The position numbers and the translations under genes are program-made. This document shows, one piece after another, positions 1 to 11,500 of a stretch of DNA of 64,000 nt (its first letter is position 1; each line of letters starts with the position of its first letter). Under the pieces are notes generated by a model that worked only from the letters and a program-made list of their open reading frames with translations, searched no databases and was not told where the DNA came from. Origin of the DNA: Ceratotherium simum simum (taxonomy: Eukaryota; Chordata; Mammalia; Perissodactyla; Rhinocerotidae); contig NW_004454265.1 in the NCBI RefSeq assembly GCF_000283155.1, positions 2,421,356 through 2,485,355 of the forward strand. Reading direction: 5' to 3'.

Positions 1-890
1 TGATAGCTATTTTGAAATCTTTGTTGTTTAGATTATGGATTTCTGTGTCTTCAGGGTTGGTTTCTAGGTGTCTGTCATTTTTCTTCTGGTCTGGTGATTT
101 CATGTACCTTTGCATTGTGGTTCCTGTATTGGCTTTATTTTTCCTCATCCTGGAAATCTCTGGTTGCAATTTCCACCCACCACCACTGTGTGGGGGCAAA
201 GGGCTGTGTAATCTGAGCCCCCACACTCTGCCACGGCTGTTCGCTGCAATCCACTGGTCGCTTGATCTGGTCTGGTTGACTGAGTTGCAGGGTCTGGTTT
301 GTGGGGGGGTGGAGGAGGGCTCTGTCTTTCGCCTGCAGTGTCCCTGGCGTGGGGGGCTTCTTATTTGCCCCTCATTATCTGCTCTCTCGGGTGCTCAGAT
401 GTTGATGGTACCCCGTAGCAGTTCTGTGCGGGAGTTTCCCACTGGCTTAGAGAGCTCGAAGTGCTATGGTTTCTTGGCAGAGGGCCGCCTCTCCCCTCTC
501 TCTGGGAGCCTGGCAGACGAGGATCACTGATCTGATGGGGAGGGAGAGGAGTTCTCCTTACCTCTCCCCACTTCCTCCGGGGGCCCAGCGCGTTCCACTC
601 TCAGATGTGCCGCAGTGTGAGTCTTTCCGATCTTGCTTTTCACTGTCTAGGATTCCATTGTTAGTCTGTGACTGTTCCTTTTGTTGTAGCTTATCGGCGG
701 AAGAGTTTACGGGAAAGCTCACTCTGCCATGACGCTGATGTCACTTTCTTGGCAGTTTTTTTGAAGATTATGTAGGGAACTTCGGTTAGAGGAGTTTATC
801 ACTTGGTTTTTGGCATGATTTAATCATTGTAGATTGTTCGATATTTTAGAAAAAGCATTTTCTCTGCCTTACCACATAGGTGGGAGAGCC
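1..890. repeat. unclassified repeat-like sequence
   Basis: A T-rich lead-in followed by a GC-richer, CpG-containing block with fairly long accidental open frames. The composition change and style suggest the internal or 5' part of a L1 or ERV in antisense, but I cannot name the family. No gene recognised. Confidence 0.3.
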
Positions 891-903
891 GATGCTTCCT
901 TTA

Positions 904-1108
904 TTTTTTTTTTAACTTTTATTTTTTGCTGAGGAAGATTCGCCCTGAGCTAACATCTGTGCCAGTCTTCCTCTACTTTATATGTGGGTCACCGCCACAG
1001 CATGGCTGACAAGTGGTGTAGGTCCACGCCCGGGATCCGAACCTGCGAACCTGGGCCGCTGAAGCAGAGCACGCCGAACTTAACCACTACGCCATGGGGC
1101 TGGCCCCT
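904..1108 (-). repeat. ERE-type tRNA-derived SINE
   Basis: Minus-strand SINE: tRNA-like head 'ggggccagcccc' at the right end, body with 'gggatccgaacc', oligo-A tail seen as plus-strand T run on the left. Imperfect 13-bp target duplication, 891-903 and 1109-1121 (one mismatch). Confidence 0.93.
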
Positions 1109-1121
1109 GATGTTTCCTTTA

Positions 1122-2385
1122 AATGATAGTTTCCAGTGCTTCAGAATACTTACAGCTCTTTAAATCAAGTGGATGTTGAGAAGATGATTGCAAAAGGCTG
1201 GGGTTTTAAATAGAAAAATACGTAAACTAGATACGCTAAAAAGTAACTATCATCCATGTTATTCCATGTTATTTTTATTTTGTAAGAGTCTGTGTCTTTC
1301 AAATTTTTCTCAAGTAGTGTAGACATAAAAGTAATATTTTGGTATATTTTAAGGCTGATGCTTCCTAACCAATTACTGGCCAAGGAATCTGGCTAAAGGT
1401 TTTTAGACACTGATACAACCATTCCATTAAATGATAGGAATTTGAGAGGACAATGATGGCCGTGTTTCCTGGATCAGTTCTTTCTGCCTTGGGGGTACTC
1501 CACCGAATTTTATTATGCTACGTACTGTGTTTGCTTTTATGGATTACTTAGGCCAACACTAGTTTACTAACTAACTTGGCAGCAATTACTTAGGCCAAGT
1601 TTTCCTTATAAGTGAAAATTGTAAATATTTGATATGCTTTCAGTTACATCACTGTTGCATTTAATACGTGTTTGCAGACACTTGGCTTTATCTGGGAGAC
1701 ACGAGAGTTTTATTTTTAAAATTTGAATTAAGCAATATTAAGAGTTCATTTAATTCCAGCTTAGCACAGATTTTGCCTATGTATACAAATCTACAAACAC
1801 ATTTAAAATATTTTATTTAGAAACATAAACATTTATTTAAAAGTAAATATCAAGTTGAAAAGAAACACTTGTGTGAAATCATAAAAAATAGTACAGTTCT
1901 TTTTAAACAGGTAATATTTTCCCTACAATTTGCTTTCTTTGAAATATATCATCTTTTTTACATACTAGGTAGAAGCAATTTAGCAACATAAAATAGTTGG
2001 CTACAATATGTTCAAAATAATGAGAAATGCAGATTTAGAGGTAAGACCATCAACTTTTGTTAAATCCTTCCTGATCCAGTTGCATCCTATACTAACTTGA
2101 CTGGGTTTTACATTTTAGGACTGAAACTCTGAGGAACGCGGGGGTTACTGTTTAACACCGAACAGAATTCAGTGTGCATGTGCTCCCAGAGCTAAAAACA
2201 AAACCAAACCAATGGAAAAAGAAAAATTCCAACATCTTTTAATTTTTGAATATCTACTTGTAATCACAGTGTTTCCCAAATTATTAGAATGCCTTATACC
2301 TTAGCTATTTTACTAGAATAATAATTTAGGCTATTTAGTACAGTCATTTTGTTTAGACTTTGGATAAACAGATCTTTTTTTCTTT
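1122..2385 (-). other. RARRES1 3' UTR and 3' flank
   Basis: AT-rich sequence. The part nearest the stop codon is presumably 3' UTR. I see no other gene and no clear repeat here. Confidence 0.5.
1812..1817 (-). terminator. RARRES1: candidate poly(A) signal for RARRES1
   Basis: The plus strand reads TTTATT, that is AATAAA on the gene strand, 569 bases beyond the stop codon. A second copy lies at 1832-1837. Which one is used, and so the length of the 3' UTR, is inference. Confidence 0.3.
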
Positions 2386-2535
2386 TCAGAAATTACTAAG
2401 CTCTGTTGGTGCCACAGCTGATCCTCCTTCAGTTCCAGAGGCTTCCTCTGGTGCCTGCAGCTCTTGACAGTGATACTTCACTTTAAGTGGTTTGCCAGGG
2501 GACCAGACCAAGTGAATACGACAGGGGATGATTTC
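2386..2535 (-). CDS. RARRES1: RARRES1 exon 6 (last coding exon)
   Basis: Acceptor ...TTTTCTAG precedes base 2535 on the minus strand; coding runs 49 codons to TGA at 2388-2386. It starts with EIIPCRIHLVW, the end of the latexin-like domain. The same EIIP word begins the corresponding part of latexin, which supports paralogy. After YHCQELQ comes a low-complexity acidic/Ser/Ala-rich tail ending in PTELSNF, a tail present in RARRES1 and not in latexin. The intron separating it from exon 5 is only 81 bases (2536-2616). Confidence 0.93.
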   Translation of the reverse strand, partial: EIIPCRIHLVWSPGKPLKVKYHCQELQAPEEASGTEGGSAVAPTELSNF

Positions 2536-5500
2536 CTAGAAAATAGGAGTTCAAAAATATTATAATCTGCAAAAGCTTCTGGTAAAAACAATTCTGTGTA
2601 CAATTTTGTGTTTTACCTGTGTTGAGAATTCATGGAGTAGAACAGTATAATCAAAATCAATTGCACCATCATTTGTTTTCTAGAGGAAATAAAAAAGAGT
2701 TAGTGTAATAAGTAGGGTAGGTTTACATTAGCTCAGAATTTGGAAGGCTTATCTCATTTAAATTCTTATTTTGGATGGGTGCCTTGAATCTCCTGCTGCC
2801 CCTTGGCTACTGTTCTCATTTCCTTTGGTAGTATCCTGCTTCAAGATACGGAAGTCATGGATTCTTAGTGTTGTTTTGTCACCGAATTCTATGAAAATGT
2901 AGTTTAATGTCTTTCTCTCACTTTTTCTCTTTAGTATTTACATGGTGTTTTTTGGTTTTTTTTTTGAGGAAGATTAGTCCTGAGCTAACATCCGTTGCCA
3001 ATCCTCCTCTTTTTGCTAAGGAAGAACAGCCGTGAGCTAACATCTGTGCCCATCTTCCTCTACTATGTATGGGACGCTGCCACAGAATGGCTTGATAAGT
3101 GGTGCACAGGCCCGCGCCTGGGATCCGAACCTGCGAACCCCGGGCTGCCAAAGTGGAGCGCATGAACTTAACCACTTCGCCATGGGGCTGGCCCCATATT
3201 TATGGTTTTTGATGGATGCTAATGTCTGTGGGGATAAGGAGAAGCTTTTTTTTGGCTGAGGAGGATTCACCCTGAGCTAACATCTGTGCCGACCTTCCTA
3301 TACTTTATATGTGGGTCGCCACCATAGCATGGCTGATAAGTGGTGTAGGTCCACACCTGGGATCCGAACTCGAGAACCCAACCTGGCTTGCCAAAGTGGA
3401 GCGCACTGAACTTAACCACTAGCCCATGGGGCTAGCCCCAGGGAGAATCTTTTGACAGGCTTAGGAGTCTAGATGCTTATATGCCTCTCAAGCTGATCTG
3501 TTAGCTGTGATACATCAGCCCTTAGATAAGGGGCAGAGCAACCAGTACTTCTGGAATGCCTACCGTGGGCCAGGTTCTGTGCTAGGCTTCACACGTGTTC
3601 TCACATAATTAATTCTTCTGCCTGTCTTACAAGAGTGTGTTCTGGAGCCTGGTTTTACAGGGGAAGTAACTGGGGGTTACAGCTGGTAAGAGACCAGCGA
3701 CAAATGGGGATTCAGACTCAGATCAGCTGACCCCACCATGCATGTTCTTCATGCTTTGCCACACTGCTCTAACCCAGTGCCCTGGATGCTGACAGGCAGG
3801 CAGTCCTCTTCCCCTTTACTCACTTGATCTCCCTGCATTTTACTAGTGACTAAACCAATTTCCTATTTTCTTTTCAACACTTCCTGGTTTGTTTGTTTTT
3901 TGGTGGTGGGGCGGGCAAGAGTGCTTATCCCTTTACTAGTAAAAATGGAAGAGAAGACATTAAAAAAACCCTCAATTTGTATTATAATCTTAATATAGTA
4001 GGTTTATATTGAGACTATTAAAGCATATGAAAAAGCAAAAACAAAAAGGACTTGATATTAAGTTTTATCTCCCTTTTGCTTACACTGATGGAGATTTTTA
4101 CAAGCCCTGGCATTTCCAGTGGGGAGGGAGGTTGCTGGTGAAGAGAGAGGGCCTGGGTCATTCAGACGTCGTCTGCTTGTCTGTAGTGTCTTCTCTGCAT
4201 CATTGGGTAGCTTCCCCCACCCTCGCCCCCGCCTGGCAGTGCTCCATGGACGTTTAAAGCAAGTACCTGAGGCACAAGCTGCCAAGGCCGAGGATTTATG
4301 AGAGAAAAATCAGTGTCTGTTCTCTAAAGGAGCAGTTTCTGGAGGCCCAGTCACCAGGCTGGCATCGCTGGTTCTGGGTGTAGTTAGCCTAGTTTGAGCC
4401 TCATTTGGTGGCTCTCGACCTCGGAAGGAAATGGTTGTCCCAAGACGCTCCACGCCAGCTGGCTGCTGTGTCATATGATTTTTGTCTCAGACTTGTGCTG
4501 CCTGCACTATTTCTCAAGGCCTGTCTACCATGTGTTTCCATAATTTAAAAACTAGTTTTACTTATAAATTTAAAATGTTTTTTCAGGACAATGCTTTCTT
4601 ATTCTGCTTTTAAAAATAGCATTTCTGAAGGAAATTCATAGCAGTCTTCAGATTTTAGGCAAAAGACTCAGGGCTTGAAACAAATGATGGGATTCCGACT
4701 CCACTGGACAGACTATTCTGCTAAATACACAGAGTGTTGCCCATTTTTTAATACAAAAATTTGGATCATTATAATGCTTGGAAACCCTGTACCACTTAAT
4801 TAAGACCTTCCTCAGTAAAGTTATCAAAACAGACCCTTGCATTTCTGTTTTTATAGGTTCTTCCTCCTCAGGAGGAAGCAGCCTTGAACCAAACCAGAAA
4901 GCACAGCTTAGAAAAGAACTGCAGAGGGGACACTGCAGTGTTCCAGGGTGGGATGCCGCACCAAGGCAAGCTTTGCCAGGAAGGTGTTAATTATATTTTT
5001 TTTTTGGTGAGGAAGCTTAGCCCTGAGCTAACATCTGTTGCCAATCCTCCTGTTTTTGCTGAGGAAGATTGGCCCAGGGCTAACATCCGTGCCCTCTTCC
5101 TCTAGTTCACGTGTGGGACGCCTGCCACAGCGTGGCTTGATAAGCAGTGCATGGGTCTGCGCCCAGGATCCGAACCTGTGAACCCTGGGCCATTAAAGTG
5201 GAGCACAAGAACTTAACCACTACGCCACCAGGCTGGCCCCAGGCAGGTGTTATTTTTAATAGTATTCAGAAGTAATCTCCCTGGCTTCTATTCAAATCAT
5301 CACAAATGCCATATTCTTATAGTCCAAATCGATGATGATCGACTGCTGTGTTTTCTGGTAACTCAGCACGGGAATCCTACAGACAGGCTGGAAGTGTGTG
5401 TTCATTCCCTTTCTCCACCCTCCACCCCACCCTTGCCCCCCCCAAAAGAGAACCATCCCTAGCAGAACCAGTGTGGTTTTAGTAGAGAGCGAGTAGGCTT

Positions 5501-8500
5501 AGGTTATTAATATACACTATCAAAAGTAGATTTCTTAGCCAAGTGAATAAGGTAGATCAGATGGTTTCTATAAAGTGTCTTGGCCACAGTGGGGGCCTCT
5601 AGTTCGGGTGAGGACGTGAGCAGATTACTAGTGTTGTGCTGCAGGGAGAGAGCACAGGATTCTGGTCCTGACTGATGAGAGTTGGAACAATGCTCACTTG
5701 TACTTTTCTCAATTCATATTAAAGGCTAAGGGTGTAGGGAAAGGCCTGATCCATTTACTGTTTTTTTTATAGCCAGGAGATATCTCCCCTGCCCTTGGCA
5801 TAGTCCTCATGGTATAGGGAATGACATCTCTTCTTCAGTTCTAAAGCAGTAATTGTGCCAGTGAGATGGGTCTTAGTTTATATTTGTATGTCCATCCTTC
5901 CTTCCTTAGCCCACTTCCCTTGCAGGCCTTGCTCATTTGGGGCTGCGGGTTTATCAGCCTGCACTTCTTACACAATTGCATTGAAAGGTGAGTTTAACCC
6001 CGAGTGTAAAGATAGTAATTCCTACCCAGAAAGCTTTTGGAAAAACTATAATCCCTTTACCTTCCTGAGTTACCCTGGGCCACAGAGCACCTGCTCCTGT
6101 GCTGTCTGCTTCATCAGCCCTACCAACCATCCTGCTTCTCGTCTCCTAGGACAGTACCTGGACCTTCTGACCTGAGTGACTTTTTAAAAACTGTTGCTGC
6201 TTTTGCTGAAAGATTTCGGGAATCCTTAGTGGCCACTGAATAGCAGATTTGAAAATCTACGTGGCTATGTGCATACTTTTCTAAGAGAGTTCTAAGCTGA
6301 AATGCATATCAACCTTGAAACCAAATTTCCCAATTGCTCCGGCAATTTAGATTTATGTGAGTTAAAGGGCTTCGATAAATTTGCCAATCTTCGTTTAATA
6401 GGCCCTAAGAGATGAAGTGATTTGCCTTAGGTGACCCAGCAAGTCAGCTGCATATTCAATTATTATTTATTTAAAACCCAAACCCCACAGGGTAAAAAAA
6501 AATCTAAAACTCCTACTCAGTGGCCATTCTCTCTCTGCATTCTTGTTTTCTTGACGCTACAATTACACTTGTCCCGACTTTCTCCTTTGCGGGAGGAAAG
6601 AAAGGAATACAGACATTAAAAGACCCTCATTTGTTCCCTGTGTTGTCTCTGCATTGCTCTGTTCCTTGAGTTCTCCTCTCACATTCAGTACAATTGGTTC
6701 TAAGTTATCTTGACACCATTTTCTACTCTGTAAACAAAAAATCTTCCCCTAACTTCTCAGGGAAGGTACAAGCCCCTGTTGAGGATATGATCATCTTGGT
6801 AGATGAGAAAGAGAGAAACTTTTATCCAGCAAAAGAACTGGTGCTGTGTCCTGACTTGTAATACAGCAACAATCAACTAAACAGTAATTTCTTTTTTTTT
6901 TTTAAAGATTTTATTTATTTTATTTTTCCCAAAGCCCCAGTGGATAGTTGTATGTCATAGCTGCACATCCTTCCAGTTGCTGTATGTGGGACTCGGCCCC
7001 AGGATGAACGGAGAAGTGGTGCCTCGATGCGCACCCGGGATCCGAACCCGGGCCACCAGCATCGCAGCGCGCGCACTTAACCACCAAGCCACAGGGCCGG
7101 CCCATAAACAGTAATTTCTATTAAAAAGTACTCTATGAGGGGAAAGAAATGTGTTCATTTTGATAAGTAAAGAAAAAAACTACGTTTCTAGTTGTCTGTT
7201 TTACAAGTGGCCTTTGGAAGGCACACTGAACTATTACTGGCATTAATAATGCTGACCTGATGCTGGGCAAATCCTTGGACTCAGAAGATATTCACCGATG
7301 ATCCATCCATGGGTGAACCCACTGCGTCACCCATCCATGAAGAGAACAATTTTTGAAGTTTGTTCTTATGGTTGGCTCAGCTTGCCTGTCTCAGAGTAGT
7401 TGACTCGTTTACTCTGGAAATGGCCCCCTCTCTCCATCACTCTTGCCTGACAAAAACTACAACTGGCTAAATCCAACCCTCCGTCTACTCCGTGTCCACA
7501 CGCACACAGCTGAGCGCCTGGTCCTCCTCTACATTCGTGACCACAGGCCTTCAAGGGCCTGCAGTGCTGCAAGATGCTCAAGTCCGTGCATTCCTCCCAC
7601 ACTCCCAACACCTCCTCTCATCCACTCTCAGCTGATGACTTTGCCTCGTTTTTCACGAAGAAGACAGAAGCAGTTAGAATAAAACTTCCACAGGCTACTG
7701 CCATGATATCTACCCTCCTACCAGCATCTGTGCCACTCTCCCCTGCCTTCCCTCCAGGTGAACACTCCATGCTCCTGAGATCATCTCCTGGATCCATCTG
7801 ATAACAACTCCAATTCTTCCTTCTCTTCCCTACAAGTCCTACTCGGCCCTTCTCTGCTGGATTTTTCTTTCTCATCAACATATATGCTGTTAAATCTCCC
7901 AACCTAAAAATACAACTGAAAACAAACCCTCTTTGAACCCTGTGCTTGCCCATCCTCCAGCTATAGCCCCTCCCTTTCTTTTACTCCTTTTATGGCTAAA
8001 GTCCTTGAAAGAGATGGTGTGTCCACTCCCTTCCTCCCATCCTCTCCTGAACCTACTCCAATCAGGCTTTCGCCCTCACTGTGCCAGTGAGATAGCGCTT
8101 GATAAGCTCTCCACTGACTTCCAACTGCAAAATCAGATGGTCAATTCTGAATCCTCATCTTGACTTTCCAGCAGCATCTGATACAGTCAGTCGATCTCAT
8201 CCTTGAAACACTCTTTTCTTATATCTCCAACCTCTAAGGTTGGAATTGTTCCAGGACTCAATCCTTACATAACTTCTTTTCTTTTATATCTAACACTCAT
8301 TCTCTGTGATCTCATCCAGTCTCGTGGCTTTAAATACCACCTCTATGATGATGACTCCAGCACAGACCTCTCCCCTGCACTTGAGACCCTTATGTCCAGA
8401 TGACTATATAAATTCTTTGCTTGGTTACAGAATTTAGTATGCCCCAAATCAAGCTAATTTCCCCCCAAATCTGTTTTTCCTGTAGTCTTCCCCAATCAGT

Positions 8501-11500
8501 AAATGAAAACTTTCCAGTTACTCAGGCCAAAATCCTAAGAATCATCCTTGACTTTTCTGATTCTCATATCCACATCCAACCTATCAGCAAATACCATCGG
8601 TCGACCTTCACAATATATCCTGAATCCAACTCTTCTCACTGCCTCCACTGCTGCCACCCTGGTCCCAGTTACCACCACGCCTTGCCTAGATTATTGCAAT
8701 ACTTGACTGGTCTTCCTGCTTCCACCCTTGTCTCTGCGGTCTGTTCTCAACAAAGCAGCCAAAATGATCCTATTGTAAGTCAGATCATGTCACCCCTCCG
8801 CTACAAACCCTCTAATGAGTGAAAGTTTAGGTCCTTCTAATGGCCTCTAGGGCCTTATGTGAACTGATCCCTCCATTTGCCCTCCACTTGGTCTCACCTG
8901 CTGGCACACTCTCCTTGCTCTCTCTGTTCCGGCCCACTGGCCTCAGTGCCCTGTCTCCGATCATCAGCCACATTGCTGCCTCGGTTCCCTCTGCAGGAAG
9001 TTCTCTTCCCTGAGGGAGGCGGGGCTCACTCTCACTTCCCTTGGGCCTCTGCTCCAAGGTCACCTCTGCTCCAATCAGAGGGGCCTTCCTTTAGACTACG
9101 TTAAGTAGTAATTCTATCCCTTGCACTTCATCATCCTCCACAGCATGTACATATGGACTTGTTGACTAGCTCCCTGTCTTCTCTTCTCTCACTGGAAGAC
9201 ATTACTCAGCGAGGGCAGCAACATGGTGTTTTTGTCCCCTGCGGTACCCTCAGTCCCTAAAAGAACACCTGGCCCATTGCTGGCATTCAAATATTTATTG
9301 AATGAATGAAATGCAATTAAAACTCTTGCTGTGAAATTAGAAATTCAAATTAGGTCAGCCTTAGAACACTGCATTGGTGGCACCTCTTGGGGCACAGGTT
9401 AATTTTCAGTTTTTCTTACCCACTGCTTCACACTGCTGAGCTGTGCCATGTAGTAGTGTAAAAACTGCGTTGTCTTCTCCCACATCACGTAAGAGCTGCC
9501 AAGAAAAGCTAACTCCCAGATGGGCCGCAGAGAGGGACCAACATGTCCATGACTATCTGTGAGCACAAAAAAAGTACATTTGTATTAAGGCATTTTGGGG
9601 ACAAAATTTCAGAAGTTTCCGTAATAAGGGCTTACGCTGGGTCACATCAGTCATCTCTCAGCAAGACCTTGAGCTGGACACGTGATTTGTTTGCATCTGT
9701 TTCCACGTTATATGAAGACTGACATGCTTCAACTTGCTCTGCTAAGTAAAGCTACTATAAAACAATATAATGGCTATTTGCTGTACTGTATAAATGCAAA
9801 GTACGAGCCATGCTGACACTCAAAGTTAACCTAAAATCTTGTTAGTTGAGACGTATTTTTTAATTAGATTAAACGTCTATCTGTTATCTTCTCCACATTA
9901 CCTTCTGGTTTGGGTCTGCAGTCAATGTGATGGGCTTTGCCAATCTGCCAAGCGTCTTTGTCCTTCTCTGATCATTGGCTGTAAAGCTAATCAATGTATT
10001 GGCAGCATCTCTCTCACTTTTTTTGAACACACGAAGAAATCAATGCCGCAGGGTTTTTCCTGTGGCATTGTTTTTGGACCTGCAATCTTTTTAATTCAGC
10101 AAACATTTATAAAAAACCCACTTAACATCAGATACTGCTAGAGGTAGGGATACAATGATTAATAAATTACCTTTTGTGACTTTTAGGAACTCAAACTTTA
10201 GCAAGTAATTAATTTATGAGACAACTTCACGGACCATCATTTTACACAATTTGGCAGAGATGTTCTTAGTCTATATCAAAGGCAAATAATAGCATATGTG
10301 AGGAAAACTAACAAGCTTATTAGGAAACTAATGGTTCTTGGTAAAATAATCTTTAGCATAAATTCTGCTCTGTATTGGTAAAGCTTGCCTTGGCTGGTTT
10401 ATAGTGGCAGTCAACTGAAAAAGCACAGATTGACTCCCAGGGTGCTATGAGGGATACAAAGATGGGTCCCCACCCTCCACTGGTTGGCTGTATAGAAACA
10501 CAGCTGGGACCTTCCTTAAGAGAGGGTGAGAGAGAGCTGAGGGAGACAGGGAAGTGAGAGGATTCTTTGGGCTGGGGAAGTTTGGGGAAAGCTTCACAGA
10601 GTTGAGATTTGAGTTGTGCCTTGAACTCCTGTCATGGGTGTGGGGTGGGAGAAAGAGAGTGAAAACTTCCTCCATTCAACTACTCGTCACGTACTTCATC
10701 TTACTGCGCCACTGTGAGCTTAACTTTCGTGAGCTCGAACCCACCACCGCAGAAGATGAATCAGTCAGGCTGAAGACCGTGGGTCAGGAGGACATCTGAC
10801 GGGAGAAAGGCAGCAGCTGTGCTGCAGAGTCCCTTGGGTGGCAGGGCCTGCTGAGTGTCCCCAGGCCTCAGTCTTTCCTTGGTATGTGGTATACTTGGGC
10901 TCATGAGGAAGTTCATGAAGTCCTTAGAAAATGTGAAATTTTTACTCATAATAAAAACCAGAAAACTACTTTTTAGGGGAAAAACAGTGTGGAGCAAGGA
11001 TATCCTGAAGTGGATTAGATCTTCTCACTTATCAACAGTAGAGAAAGCCACACTCGGACCGTCCAGTGCCGTGGATTGATTCCATACTGACTGGAGTCCG
11101 CTGAGATCGGAACTGGCTACTCCAAGGATCTCGCCAGTTTTGATTCATTTTATCTAAAAACCAAACATTTTCAGTGTTAAGTAGATAATTTTATATACAC
11201 AGACAGGCTATAAATAGCACCATTAAAAGTGTCTGCTGAATTTAAAGTGACAAGAGAAGTGTTGATGAAAAGGTGCCCTCTATTAAAAAAATTTTTTTTG
11301 AAGCTTCACAGTAGCCACATTGTTAGATTGTTATAGAATGATCCTTGCAGGCGTATAGGACTTATTAACTGAACATGGTCCAGTTAACCCGCACTACTAA
11401 AAAGTGTCCAAAATCTAGTGATGCTGTGGCAAATATTCAAAGAATGGTCCTATACAATTTCTAAAATCTGTGTTTTAAGGAGAATGTAAAACTGTATTTC

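Noticed and set aside
12..530. 172-residue plus-strand frame
   Set aside because: No recognisable domain; lies in repeat-like sequence.
1..2385. Latexin (LXN) or GFM1 exons on the 3' side of RARRES1
   Set aside because: Nothing matching either protein is visible; they presumably lie beyond the left edge.
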